Positions 55,701-64,000 of a stretch of 64,000 nt of DNA are shown here, one piece after another. The notes below the pieces were generated by a model. It saw only the letters and a program-made list of their open reading frames with translations. It had not been told where the DNA came from and did no database searches. Source of the DNA: Burkholderia ubonensis subsp. mesacidophila (GTDB taxonomy: Bacteria; Pseudomonadota; Gammaproteobacteria; Burkholderiales; Burkholderiaceae); NCBI RefSeq assembly GCF_002097715.1, contig NZ_CP020739.1, forward strand, positions 186,001 through 250,000. Reading direction: 5' to 3'. Each line of letters starts with the position of its first letter. The stretch's first letter is position 1. Position numbers and translations under genes: made by a program.

Positions 55701-57242
55701 GCCGCGTCGTAGGTGTAGCGCGCGAGCGCTTCCCGGGCGAGGCCTGGCACGCCCGTGCGGTAGATCGCCACGACTCGTCCGTCGACGTATTCGAGGCGGA
55801 TCGCGTTCTCCGCACCGTCGCTGAGCGTGGCGAGTTCGCCGGCTGCGTTGTACGAGAAGGTCAGGCCGAGGCCGTCGCGGCCCTGGCGGGCGATGAGGCG
55901 ATAGCGCGCATGCGTCACCATGCCATGCCGTTCGTAATCCTCTCGACTGCCGTCGGGATAGGCCAGTTGAATGTGCCGATTATCCGGGCGCGTGACGGCG
56001 AATTGCTCGGCCGGCACCTCGACCGATTCGCCGATCTCCACCGGCGGCAGCGGCACCGCGCGGTTGTCGGGATCGAAGAACGTCAGGACACCGTCCCGTT
56101 CTTCGAGCGACAGGTGATATGGGCTGCTCCAGCGCGCCGAGCGCACTCGCGTCGTACGCCTCGAGGCTCGACCGGTAGCGCCGCGTCCACACGATCGGTG
56201 CGATCCCGTCGAGCACGAAGTCCGTCTGCTCGAGGTTCTCGTCGCCCATCGCGTAGTTGACCGGCTTCGCGCTCGCAGTGGGCGGGCACCCGCAGCCGTC
56301 CTTCGCCGGCAGGTTGCTCGGCTGCGCGCCCTTCTGTGTCGAATCGCGATGCGCGCCGCGCTTCTTGTGCGGCGCCAGCATCGTGCCCGGGGTGGCCTGC
56401 GCGACATGCGACGGCACCTTGCGCGCGCGCCGCGCCTTGATCTCCGCGGTGATCTGCGCGGCCATGAACAGCAGGCTGCCGGCCTGCGCCACGTCGCCGA
56501 ACGCCGCGTCGAGCATCGGCCCCGTGTTGCGGTCGAATTCGTCGAGCCACGCGACGATCGCGTCGCGCTGACCGGACAGCTTGAGCAACTGATCGATGCC
56601 GTGCAGCGCAATTTCCTCGGTCGACGGCACCCAGGACAGGAATCCGCGGTTCTTTTTGATGCGCCCCATCTGCTCCGCAGCCGAGACCGGATTGATCACG
56701 AAGCGCCGCACCGTCCGCGACGCGTCGCGCACACCCTTGACGATGTCGTCCTTCCATTGCTTCAGGTGCGCATCCAGATCGGCCATGAACGCGATCACGT
56801 CGCCGCCGGCCGTGGCCCAGAACAGCTCGACCAGCGCCGCCGCGCCCGCGCCCTTGGCAAACGCGAGCAGCACCTCCTTGACGACCGCGCGGGCCGGCCG
56901 GGTCGCATTGCCCGCGGCGGGCACGACCCCGATCGCGTCGATCGCGAGGATGCTCCAGCTGAGGACCTTCTTCGCGCCGCCCGGCTCGCTGCAGATCCGG
57001 TAGATGTCGACGCCGACGTCGTAGAGCGACATCGCGTTGCCGACGACCGGAATCATGTACAGGCACTGGACGAAAATCTCGAGGCCGTGGTTCGTGGCCG
57101 ATTCGGCGCGGGCTGCGACCACCTTCGGTGATGTCGCGGGCGCGGGAACCGGGCTGACGATCACGCGCCGGGCTTCGGCGTTCTGCTGGAGGGCTTTGGG
57201 GATCGGGCGCCGCGGGGCGGGAAGGGTTTCGGTGCCGGCCAT
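52343..57242 (-). pseudogene. rhs: Rhs-family polymorphic toxin, interrupted by a frameshift
   Basis: Two overlapping frames make one Rhs protein of about 1,630 residues. The N-terminal frame starts at 57242 (MAGTETLPAPRR) and runs to 55980. It contains hydrophobic stretches (VGNAMSLYDVGVDIYRI and PARAVVKEVLLAFAKGAGAA), and a DGCGCPPT linker leading to the start of the Rhs core (PIVWTRRYRSSLEAYDASAL). The second frame, to 52343, carries some twenty YD repeats (GRLTAETDALGNTTRTEYNA type), the RxxxDPxGL-type core end (GRFISKDPIGLAGGINVYQY, DPLGLA) and the toxin tip. The frames join at 56132-56137, a GCGCGC run: the expected LGARWSSPYH needs two more bases there. This may be a true lesion, a slippage site or a sequencing error. 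No EagR chaperone, PAAR or VgrG gene is adjacent. Confidence 0.88.
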
Positions 57243-57981
57243 GGGTTTGTTCTTTGTCTGGATGAATCGGATGCGCGTGCGAAGCCCGGGTCAGTTCGAT
57301 GCGAGGGTCTTGGTCAGGCTCTGGGGGGAGGGGATACGCGCGCCACCATTCGAACAAGAACTGGGCGAAGCGCAACGGACGTCGCCTCAAATCGCCATGT
57401 CCGATTCCGGTACGCACGGTGACTGATAGATGCGCATCGCTTGTATGAATGGCGCGGCAAACGGCTCGACGACAATCCGACTCGATTCGAGATCGCACCT
57501 TGCGTATTCGACCGACAAGCCATTCGCCGAAGGCGAACGAGATGATCGAAAAATCTTGCGTCTGAGGCGCTCCCGGGCACCGTTAAGAAATGCGATGGGC
57601 GATCAGTTACCCACTGCGCGAGCGCGCCAAGTGCACCTCGTTCTCGTTCCATCCCGTTCTCTCAGTGTCATTTTTGTTCGCGAAAGCTGAAGAGATAACG
57701 GATGGCTGAACGCACGTCCAGCAGATGGAAACGGTTAGCAACAATGTTCGTGAGCGAACGTCCTTGGCGTCACAGAAGATTTGCGGACGCTTGTTTCAGA
57801 AGAGGTGCTCTTGTCATTTGTGCGCTTAAACGCGCCCAAACGGACCGCTACCGTGTAGATAAAACGCTTTGCATCCCTGAACGGAAATTTTGAAAGCCGG
57901 GAAACACTTGTCGTGCCGCTGCGCGCTTCGCAAAGCGCACAGCGAACGCACCGCCATTCCCGGGCATCGACGCCCGCCGAA
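57243..57981. other. Gene-poor stretch upstream of the Rhs gene
   Basis: These 739 bases contain several short open frames on both strands (longest 112 codons), none with a convincing ribosome site, codon pattern or family motif. GC falls between about 57480 and 57900. An inverted repeat GTTCG-TGAG-CGAAC lies near 57747. The Rhs promoter must be in the left part. No EagR/DUF1795-type chaperone gene, expected before many Rhs effectors with N-terminal hydrophobic regions, is visible. Confidence 0.5.
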
Positions 57982-58662
57982 TCAATAAGCCCCGTCGCTC
58001 GTGCTTGCATCCGTCACGATCGCGACGCCCGAGCTCGTGCCCAGCCGCGTCGCGCCGGCGTCGATCATCGCGACGGCGGCCGCGCGGTCGCGCACGCCGC
58101 CCGACGCTTTCACGCCGATCTCCGGCCCGACCGTGCGGCGCATCAGCGCGACGTCCGCGAGCGTCGCGCCGCCGTGACCGAAACCGGTCGACGTCTTCAC
58201 GAACGCGACGCGCAGCTCGCGGCAGATCTCGCAGACGCGCACCTTTTCGTCGTCGGTCAGCAGCCCGGTCTCGAGGATCACCTTGAGCGGCACCGGGCCG
58301 CACGCGGCTTGCACGGCGGCGATGTCGGCCGTCACGTCGGCGAGGCGGCCGCTCTTCAGTGCGCCGAGATTGATCACCATGTCGATTTCGCCGGCGCCGG
58401 CCGCGATCGCGGCCGACGCTTCGAACGCTTTCGCGGCGGAGAGGCCCGCGCCGAGCGGGAAGCCGACGACCGCGCACACGGTGACGTTCGCGCCGGCCAG
58501 CTCGCGGGCCGCGAGCGGCACGTTCGCCGAATTGACGCAGACCGAGTAGAAGCGGTGTTCGGCCGCCTGGCGGCACAGTTCGCGAATCTGCGCGTCGCTG
58601 GCGTCGGCGGAGAGCAGCGTGTGATCGATGGTTTGGGCGAGTTGGGCGTTGGAAAGCGGCAT
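57982..58662 (-). CDS. deoC: Deoxyribose-phosphate aldolase (copy 2, deoxyribose cluster)
   Basis: A 226-residue aldolase of the shorter bacterial/archaeal subgroup. The Schiff-base lysine is Lys156 in [10 protein letters not shown], the second lysine is Lys185 in GVKASGGV, and Asp94 is in EIDMVINLG. It differs widely from the 265-residue copy at 8472-9269, so it is not a recent duplicate. It is divergent from a DeoR-family regulator and near a kinase and permease for deoxyribose. It would therefore cleave deoxyribose 5-phosphate made from the free sugar. Confidence 0.95.
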   Translation of the reverse strand: MPLSNAQLAQTIDHTLLSADASDAQIRELCRQAAEHRFYSVCVNSANVPLAARELAGANVTVCAVVGFPLGAGLSAAKAFEASAAIAAGAGEIDMVINLGALKSGRLADVTADIAAVQAACGPVPLKVILETGLLTDDEKVRVCEICRELRVAFVKTSTGFGHGGATLADVALMRRTVGPEIGVKASGGVRDRAAAVAMIDAGATRLGTSSGVAIVTDASTSDGAY

Positions 58663-58682
58663 GTTTCAGACTCCACTGAGCC

Positions 58683-58724
58683 GTGCGGCGGGACCGCCGC
58701 ACGAAAAGTTGATGTTTTCACATC
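58683..58724. promoter_or_regulatory. Palindromes between deoC copy 2 and the DeoR-family gene
   Basis: GATGT-TTTC-ACATC (58711-58724) is a perfect inverted repeat sharing the ACAT/ATGTGA words found before the kinase gene at 63066-63115, so it may be the operator of the DeoR-family regulator. GTGCGGCGG-GA-CCGCCGCAC (58683-58702) is a second perfect 20-bp palindrome, in the deoC leader, that could bind protein or fold in the transcript. The divergent gap is 138 bases. Confidence 0.55.
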
Positions 58725-58800
58725 GGTTTGTTACAAATACGACATTTCGGCCGGACCCTGGCGTCCGGCCCGACGAGCGGCTGGCAAGCAGGACACGAGC

Positions 58801-59571
58801 ATGGAAACGAAGAAGGGCGAACGGATCAAGACGCTGATGAACGTGCTGCAGGGGCAGAACGCGATCCATCTGCGCGAAGTCGCCGAGCTGTTCGGCGTGT
58901 CCGAAATGACGATCCGCCGCGATCTCGCCGACAATCCGCACGGCGTCAGCCTGATCGGCGGCTACGTGACGCGCCATTTCGCCGCGCAGCGCAGCGACAT
59001 CGGCGAATACCTGATCAGCGCAGAGAACAACCGGCAGACCGAGGAAAAACGCCGGATCGGCAAGCTCGCCGCGCAGTTCGTGAAGACCGGCGACACGATC
59101 TTCGTCGATTGCGGCTCGACCACGCCGTTCGTCGTCGACTTCATTCCGGACGACCTCGAATTCACCGCCGTCTGCAATTCGCTGAACGTGTTCGCGAAGC
59201 TGCAGCAGAAGCCGCACTGCAGCGTGATCCTGTGCGGCGGCACGTATCACCGCAAGAACATGGTGTTCGAGTCGGTCGCCGAATCCGGCATTCTCGACAC
59301 GATTCGCGTGTCGAAGGCCTTCATCTCGGCGGCGGGCGTCAGCGACCGCTGCGGCGTCACCTGCTTCAACTTCCACGAAGTCGACGCGAAGAAGAAGGTG
59401 ATGCAGCATGCGCAGAACCGCTTCCTGCTCGTCGATCACACGAAGTTCGACGAAGTGCGCGCCGCGTACTTCGCCGAGCTGACCGACTTCAACTACGTGA
59501 TCTCCGACGGCCAGCTCAGCCGCCGCTACGAAACGGCGATCCGCGAGCACGGCATCGCGCTCGTGACCTGA
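58801..59571 (+). CDS. DeoR-family transcriptional regulator of the deoxyribose cluster
   Basis: A 256-residue repressor. The N-terminal helix-turn-helix is IHLREVAELFGVSEMTIRRDL, the DeoR family signature. The sensor domain has the sugar-phosphate motif IFVDCGSTTPFVVDFIP and a KKKVMQHAQNRFLLVDHTKFDE ending. E. coli DeoR and Salmonella DeoQ respond to deoxyribose 5-phosphate, which fits the setting. ATG 58801 starts the domain directly; the upstream open frame crosses deoC. It is divergent from deoC and convergent with the DUF4432 gene, 16 bases apart. Confidence 0.92.
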   Translation: METKKGERIKTLMNVLQGQNAIHLREVAELFGVSEMTIRRDLADNPHGVSLIGGYVTRHFAAQRSDIGEYLISAENNRQTEEKRRIGKLAAQFVKTGDTIFVDCGSTTPFVVDFIPDDLEFTAVCNSLNVFAKLQQKPHCSVILCGGTYHRKNMVFESVAESGILDTIRVSKAFISAAGVSDRCGVTCFNFHEVDAKKKVMQHAQNRFLLVDHTKFDEVRAAYFAELTDFNYVISDGQLSRRYETAIREHGIALVT

Positions 59572-59587
59572 CGCACGGCTTGCGACG

Positions 59588-60658
59588 TCACGCATGCGGC
59601 GCGGCCGTCCGGGCGTGTGCTTCCTCGGCGCTCAGGTAGCCCGAGAGGACTTCGAACCGGCGTGTTTCAGCCGGCGCAAGCTGCGCGACATTCCCCTTGC
59701 GGCGCTCCGCTTCGTAGCCTTCCGGCTCGCAGGTCGACGGCAGCGCGAACGCGGCGACCTGCTGGTCCGCGTTGTGCAGGACCCAGCGCGTCGCGTGCGG
59801 AAACTGCTCGGGGCGATACGCGGTGTGGAAGGCGCCGCCGTCCGGATGCGCGAGCAGGAAATGCGCGACGCCGTTCTTGTCCGTTTCCGCGCCGTTCATG
59901 AAGAACACGATCTCGGGGTCGTACAGCTCGGGTGCATCGAGCGTGTCGAGCCGTTCGGGCTCGCGCGCGAGCGCCGCCGTGTAGTCGCGCCAGGCGGCGG
60001 TCGGCTTCACGTGCGCGGGGACGCTTTCGCGCAGGCGCAGGCCGCCGCGCGGCAGCGCCTGCACGAAGCGCGCGCCCGGCACGTACGCATAATTCAGGTG
60101 CGCCATGTACATCAGGTCCATCGGCGCGCCGCCGAGGTTCGTGACCGCCATGCGGATCGTCATCCGCGCATCGCGTTCCGCGAGCCGTACCGACGGCCGC
60201 GCGACGTAGTGGCTGCCGAACCCCTGCACGTACTCGTATTCGCCGGTCACTTCGACAAAGGCGCCGTGCGCATCGGCGCCGACGGTCAGGCCGGCGCGAT
60301 CCATCGGCGCGCAGGGCATCTCGCCGTGCAGCGCGTGGGTGTCGTCCGGGCCGGGGCAGCCGTTGCGCAGCAGGCCGCTGTGGAACATGAAGCAGCCGTA
60401 CGTATCGAGGATCGACGCCGCGCGCTTCGGCTGCCGGAACATGTGCTTCATCGTCAGGTCGCGGCCGTCGAACGCGGCGGCCCAGATCATCTGGCCGAGA
60501 TACGGCAGCACGACGAGATGGCCGCGACGGTTCTCGATCTTCAGCGCCTCGACGCCGGACGGATACGCGAACGCCGTCACCGTGAGCCCGTCGGCACGGT
60601 ACAGCACGCGCGGCGCTTCGCGGAAGTCGTCGCGTCGCAGTTCGATTTCGCCTTGCAT
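59588..60658 (-). CDS. DUF4432 family protein (aldose-1-epimerase-like fold)
   Basis: A 356-residue cytoplasmic protein. The motifs MIWAAAFDGRDLTMKHMF, HSGLLRNGCPGPDDTHALHG and MDLMYMAHLNYAYVPGARF belong to the DUF4432/galactose-mutarotase-like group. In Salmonella the deoQKPX operon includes deoX of unclear role; this gene holds a comparable place and may be a deoxyribose mutarotase. ATG at 60656-60658 is chosen as it lies two bases after the permease stop with GGAGG upstream. Function is inferred from context. Confidence 0.8.
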   Translation of the reverse strand: MQGEIELRRDDFREAPRVLYRADGLTVTAFAYPSGVEALKIENRRGHLVVLPYLGQMIWAAAFDGRDLTMKHMFRQPKRAASILDTYGCFMFHSGLLRNGCPGPDDTHALHGEMPCAPMDRAGLTVGADAHGAFVEVTGEYEYVQGFGSHYVARPSVRLAERDARMTIRMAVTNLGGAPMDLMYMAHLNYAYVPGARFVQALPRGGLRLRESVPAHVKPTAAWRDYTAALAREPERLDTLDAPELYDPEIVFFMNGAETDKNGVAHFLLAHPDGGAFHTAYRPEQFPHATRWVLHNADQQVAAFALPSTCEPEGYEAERRKGNVAQLAPAETRRFEVLSGYLSAEEAHARTAAPHA

Positions 60659-60660
60659 GC

Positions 60661-62031
60661 TCAGGCCTCCGACGGATTGCGCGCGTCGACGTAGCGCGTG
60701 TTTGCATCTGCCTGCGCCGCATCGGGCGTGGCGGCGGGCAGGTGCCGCAGGCAGTGGAAACCGTAGTAGACGATCACGACGAAGCACGCGAGCGGCACGA
60801 CGAACGCGAGCTGCATGTTGCCGCCGGTGTGGTCGGAGATCAGCCCCTGGATCAGCGGCACGACCGCGCCGCCGACGATGCTCATCACGAGGATCGAGCC
60901 GCCGTATTCGGTGTCCTTGCCGAGGCCGTCGATGGTCAGGCCGTAGATCGTCGGCCAGCACGGGCCGAGGAAGATGCTGACGCCGACCGCCGCGTACACC
61001 GCGGTGATGTCGTGCACGCTGATCGTGTATGCGAGCAGCGCGATGCACAGGATGCCGTAGACGATCAGCACCTTGGCCGGGCCGACGCGCTTCATCACGA
61101 GCGTCGCGATCAGCTTGCCGACGAAGAACGCGAAGAACGTCGCGAGCAGGTAGCGCGACGCGCCGCGCTCGGTGAGCCCGCCGATCTGCATCGCGAGCCG
61201 GATCGTGAAGCTCCACACGCCGACCTGCGCGCCGACGTACAGGAATTGCGCGACGACGCCCGCGACGAAGCGGCGGTTGCCGGCGAGGCGCGCGAGCGTG
61301 CCGCGCGCGTCGATGCGGTGCGTCGCGGCGTCCGGGCCGTTGCCCTTGCAGGCCGGGTACGGCGTCAGCGCGAACACGACGAACACCGCGGCGAGCACGG
61401 CGATCAGCCACCGGTACGGCTCGAGCGTGGCCTGGATCATCGCGAGCTGGTGCAGGTGCGCGTCGGCGGCCGACATCGCCGCGAGCTGCGCATGCGATGC
61501 ATCGTCTTCCTTGAAGATCAGCAAGCTGCCCATGACCACGCCGGCCATCGCGCCGAACGGATAGAACGTCTGCGAGATGTTGAGCCGCCGCGTGCTGGTT
61601 GCGCGCGGCCCCATCAGCGTCGAGTACGAGTTCGACGCCGTTTCCAGGAACGACAGGCCCGCGGCGATCACGAACAGCGCGACGAGGAACATCCCGTATT
61701 TCGCCATCGACGCGGCCGGGAAGAACAGCAGGCAGCCGATCGTGTACAGCAGCAGGCCGACGAGGATCGTCGTCTTGTAGCTGAACTTCTTCACGACGGT
61801 CGCGGCGGGGATCGCGACGAAGAAATAACCGAGATAGAACGCGGACTGCACGAACGCCGATTCGAAATCGGACAGGAAGAACGATTTCTTGAACTGCGCG
61901 ATCAGCACGTCGTTCAGGTTCGCCGCGGTGCCCCACAGCGCGAACAGGCAGCACAGCAGCGTGAACGCGAAGAGGGGCGTGCGGTTCAGGTAATAGCCGT
62001 CGGGTGTGGGTTCGATTCTGGCTCGGCTCAT
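60661..62031 (-). CDS. deoP: FucP-like MFS sugar:H+ symporter (probable deoxyribose permease)
   Basis: A 456-residue inner-membrane protein with twelve hydrophobic helices. FALWGTAANLNDVLIAQFKK, YLGYFFVAIPAATVVKKFSYK and GLSFLETASNSYSTLMGP are the signature of the L-fucose permease subfamily. Salmonella DeoP is of this subfamily and imports 2-deoxyribose. ATG 62031 follows GGAGACACC; the frame upstream overlaps the kinase. It lies between the kinase and DUF4432 genes in one minus-strand operon. Substrate is inferred from the neighbours. Confidence 0.85.
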   Translation of the reverse strand: MSRARIEPTPDGYYLNRTPLFAFTLLCCLFALWGTAANLNDVLIAQFKKSFFLSDFESAFVQSAFYLGYFFVAIPAATVVKKFSYKTTILVGLLLYTIGCLLFFPAASMAKYGMFLVALFVIAAGLSFLETASNSYSTLMGPRATSTRRLNISQTFYPFGAMAGVVMGSLLIFKEDDASHAQLAAMSAADAHLHQLAMIQATLEPYRWLIAVLAAVFVVFALTPYPACKGNGPDAATHRIDARGTLARLAGNRRFVAGVVAQFLYVGAQVGVWSFTIRLAMQIGGLTERGASRYLLATFFAFFVGKLIATLVMKRVGPAKVLIVYGILCIALLAYTISVHDITAVYAAVGVSIFLGPCWPTIYGLTIDGLGKDTEYGGSILVMSIVGGAVVPLIQGLISDHTGGNMQLAFVVPLACFVVIVYYGFHCLRHLPAATPDAAQADANTRYVDARNPSEA

Positions 62032-62081
62032 GGGTGTCTCCTTCCCGGGTTGTCTCGTCGATGGACGTCGCGGCGCGGTTG

Positions 62082-63008
62082 TCAGCGTCCTGCGTCGTGC
62101 ATGAAGCGCTCGAAGGTGGCGGCGTCGGCATACGACTTCTGCGTGCCGAGGCCGGTCACCGAGTGCGCGGCATACGCGGATGCGTAGCGCATCGCGGCGG
62201 CGGCGTCGCGCGATTCGACGTAGTAGCGCGCGAAGCAGCCGATGTACGCGTCGCCCGCGCCGGTGGTGTCGCGCGCGTCGACGCTGACGCCCGGCACGTG
62301 GCGCACGCCATCGCGCGAAACGAGCAGCGAACCCTGGCTGCCGAGCGTGACGATCACCTGCTTGAGCCCGCGCTCGACGAGCGACGCGGCGGCGCGCGCG
62401 GCCGCGTCGGGCGAATCGACGGGCATGCCGGACACGATCGCGAGCTCCGTTTCGTTCGGGACGAAGAATTCGACGGGGCGGATCCGCTCGAAGTCGAGGT
62501 CGGGCACGGCCGGCGCGGGATTCAGCAGCACCGGGATGCCGTGCCGCGCGCCGAACGCGATCGCGTGATAGACGGTGTCGAGCTCGATCTCGAGCTGCAG
62601 CACGATCAGCCCGCACTCGCGCAGCTTCGGCGCGGCCGCGTCGATGTCGGCGGGCTTCAGGTGGCGGTTCGCGCCCTTGACGATCAGGATGCTGTTGCTC
62701 GAATCGGGTTCGACGAAGATCGGCGCGACGCCGCTCGGCACGCCGGGCACCTTGCGCACGTGTTCGGTGTCGATGCCGGCGCGCGCGAAGTTGCGGATCG
62801 TGTTGTCGGCGAACACGTCGTCGCCGACTTTCGTCACCATCACGACCCGCGCGCCGAGGCGGGCGGCCGCGACGGCCTGGTTCGCGCCCTTGCCGCCGCA
62901 GCCGAGCTCGAAGCCGGGCGCTTCGAGCGTTTCGCCGCGCGCGGGCATGCGGGTGACGTAGGTCACCAGATCGACCATGTTGCTGCCGATGACCGCGATT
63001 GTCTCCAT
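62082..63008 (-). CDS. deoK: PfkB/ribokinase-family kinase (probable deoxyribokinase)
   Basis: A 308-residue sugar kinase. The N-terminal PfkB signature is GCGGKGANQAVAAARLGARV near residue 40, the C-terminal one is DTTGAGDAYIGCFARY with the catalytic Asp, and PNETELAIVSG is typical of ribokinases. Beside a second deoC, a DeoR-type regulator and a FucP-like permease, the likely reaction is 2-deoxyribose to deoxyribose 5-phosphate, as for Salmonella DeoK; ribose cannot be excluded. ATG 63008 is preceded by AAGGAAAAC. First gene of the operon. Confidence 0.85.
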   Translation of the reverse strand: METIAVIGSNMVDLVTYVTRMPARGETLEAPGFELGCGGKGANQAVAAARLGARVVMVTKVGDDVFADNTIRNFARAGIDTEHVRKVPGVPSGVAPIFVEPDSSNSILIVKGANRHLKPADIDAAAPKLRECGLIVLQLEIELDTVYHAIAFGARHGIPVLLNPAPAVPDLDFERIRPVEFFVPNETELAIVSGMPVDSPDAAARAAASLVERGLKQVIVTLGSQGSLLVSRDGVRHVPGVSVDARDTTGAGDAYIGCFARYYVESRDAAAAMRYASAYAAHSVTGLGTQKSYADAATFERFMHDAGR

Positions 63009-63065
63009 GCTTGTTTTCCTTGGAATGTTTGGGGTGGAGGCCGGGGAGGGCGCCGTCCGCCAATG

Positions 63066-63115
63066 TGTGATAATAAAATCACATAACATGTGAAAATGCA
63101 ATCGTCATATGTGAT
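63066..63115 (-). promoter_or_regulatory. Clustered ATGTGA inverted repeats before the kinase gene
   Basis: TGTGAT-AATAAA-ATCACA (63066-63083) and TCACAT-AAC-ATGTGA (63079-63093) are overlapping perfect inverted repeats, and a further ATGTGA lies at 63109. This AT-rich patch is 58-107 bases upstream of the kinase start in a 310-base gap. The half-site also occurs in the deoC/regulator gap at 58711-58724. It is a probable operator for the DeoR-family protein. The rest of the gap, to 63318, shows no gene. Confidence 0.6.
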
Positions 63116-63318
63116 GGGTGTCACGGGCGAACGCTGTCGCCACGCGAGGCGGCGCGGCGGCGAGACGTGTCACGGTGTGGATGCTGGGCCGGCTTGTGCG
63201 GGTGTCCGCGCTCGACGGGGTATCGAGCGCATGTGCGGGCTGTGAGTGGGATCTGGCTGTGGAGGGGGCAATTGCTGCGCGCGGGATCGCGTCGCGCGCT
63301 TTCACACGCAAACCGGCG

Positions 63319-64000
63319 TCAGAGCACCCGCTCCGACAGCACACGAAACGCGACGCCGGGAACGACGAAGCAGAATGGCGCGCCAACCGCGCCGATCCGC
63401 TGCAGGAAATCGCCGTGGCCGACCGGCTCCACCGCCCTGAGCGGCTCGACGGCATCGACGTCGATCGGCAGGTCGATGCGGGCATGGGCGAGGCCATTGC
63501 AATCCTCGACGTGCGCAACCGCACCGTGCTGCAGGCTGAGGAACGTCACCGCGCCGCGCCATGAATCGAAGAACGGCGCGAGTTCGGCGGGCAGCGTGCG
63601 TTCGGACGTCGTCTCGGCGACGCACCGAAAATCCGGCGCGCTGCCGTCGCCGCCCGCCAGCAGCGTGCTGAATCGGCCGTCACGCGCCGTGTGTTCGAAG
63701 CGCTTCGCGAGATGCGACGGCAACGCGTCGCTGAACAGCCGGCTGCCGATCGCATAAAGCGGATGGTCGAAGACGTTCTTCACGAACAGGACCGTCGGTT
63801 CGGCCGGCGCCCGTCCCGAGAGCGTATCGACGTAAAGCCGCCAGTTGCTTTGCAGCGGCGACGGAAAGAGGCGGCGCAGCGGGCCCGCGGCGCGCGGGCC
63901 GAAGTGGCGGTGCGCGTAAGTGAGGATGGTGAACGGCGTCTTGCCGCCGCGCGCGGCCAGCCTGACGCCGGGCGGCACCAGATGGGCGACGTCCGCGAGA
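63319..64000 (-). CDS. Unknown protein, 5' end beyond the window
   Basis: At least 227 codons remain open to the right edge (LADVAHLVPPGVRLAARGGK at the edge) and stop at 63319-63321. Visible parts include TPFTILTYAHRHFGP, LFPSPLQSNWRLYVD and DHPLYAIGSRLFSDALPSHL. The text suggests a soluble, single-domain protein resembling acetoacetate-decarboxylase-like/DUF2071 proteins, but I am not sure of the family. No signal can be judged. Codon usage is like the chromosome. The C-terminus is complete. Confidence 0.7.
   Translation of the reverse strand, partial: LADVAHLVPPGVRLAARGGKTPFTILTYAHRHFGPRAAGPLRRLFPSPLQSNWRLYVDTLSGRAPAEPTVLFVKNVFDHPLYAIGSRLFSDALPSHLAKRFEHTARDGRFSTLLAGGDGSAPDFRCVAETTSERTLPAELAPFFDSWRGAVTFLSLQHGAVAHVEDCNGLAHARIDLPIDVDAVEPLRAVEPVGHGDFLQRIGAVGAPFCFVVPGVAFRVLSERVL

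Noticed and set aside
51060..57242. Prophage or insertion-sequence origin of the Rhs locus
   Set aside because: No integrase, transposase, terminal inverted repeats or attachment-site duplication could be found; Rhs recombination explains the scraps.
57314..57652. 112-codon minus-strand frame upstream of the Rhs gene
   Set aside because: No ribosome site, no recognisable motif, Arg/Ser-rich composition; probably chance.
57702..57893. 63-codon plus-strand frame in the gap before deoC copy 2
   Set aside because: A weak purine stretch precedes it, but composition is Arg-rich and no family is recognised; too little support for a gene.
63066..63083. CRP-type site (TGTGA...TCACA) before the kinase gene
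   Set aside because: The spacer between TGTGA and TCACA is eight bases, not six, and the half-site recurs in other geometry, which fits a local regulator better.

Overview
The window is GC-rich DNA with strong G/C preference at third codon positions. Its gene families (PreTA, DeoACD-type nucleoside catabolism, XylR/XylABFGH, BktB, Rhs) are typical of a beta-proteobacterium, most likely Burkholderia (cepacia complex), probably on a secondary replicon rich in catabolic genes. That assignment is inference from gene content and base composition. No rRNA, tRNA, CRISPR array, integrase or transposase was recognised.

Left part (1-11.1 kb, plus strand): a pyrimidine and nucleoside salvage region. 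It holds the end of preT, then preA, an NCS1 transporter and dihydropyrimidinase (reductive uracil/thymine degradation). These are followed, behind a sigma-54-like promoter, by an outer-membrane Tsx channel, a secreted NUP-family protein, a NupC-type transporter, deoC, deoA and cdd. Next on the minus strand come a lone Rieske oxygenase (11.1-12.2 kb) and a three-gene set msrB (Tat signal), dipZ-like thiol transporter and msrA, which reads as an extracytoplasmic methionine-sulfoxide repair system. Then come a dihaem cytochrome c and a MocR-type regulator divergent from an NmrA-like reductase.

Middle part (19.8-33.7 kb): sugar uptake and xylose catabolism. A YtfQRT-YjfF-type ABC importer is followed by convergent galM and xylR, then by divergent xylA, xylB and xylFGH. 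After a small unknown gene there is a frameshifted, 5'-truncated remnant of an ArsB-type arsenite pump. A two-component system, two AraC-type regulators with an acyl-CoA ligase, and a beta-oxidation block follow (acyl-CoA dehydrogenase, ETF-ubiquinone oxidoreductase, thiolase, 3-hydroxyacyl-CoA dehydrogenase). Direct repeats with a 21-bp period lie upstream of the ligase and of the acyl-CoA dehydrogenase.

Right part (47-64 kb): a TetR regulator divergent from an NmrA-like reductase plus a DUF1772 protein, an AraC regulator, and a DUF815 ATPase. Then comes a lower-GC polymorphic-toxin locus: an Rhs gene carrying a frameshift and a Tse2-like ADP-ribosyltransferase tip, its immunity candidate, and two displaced Rhs scraps around a second small immunity-like gene. 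The right end is a deoxyribose module (second deoC, DeoR-family regulator, DUF4432 epimerase-like protein, FucP-like permease, ribokinase-like kinase) resembling Salmonella deoQKPX. The two deoC genes therefore serve two related routes, nucleoside breakdown at the left and free deoxyribose at the right, both converging on deoxyribose 5-phosphate.
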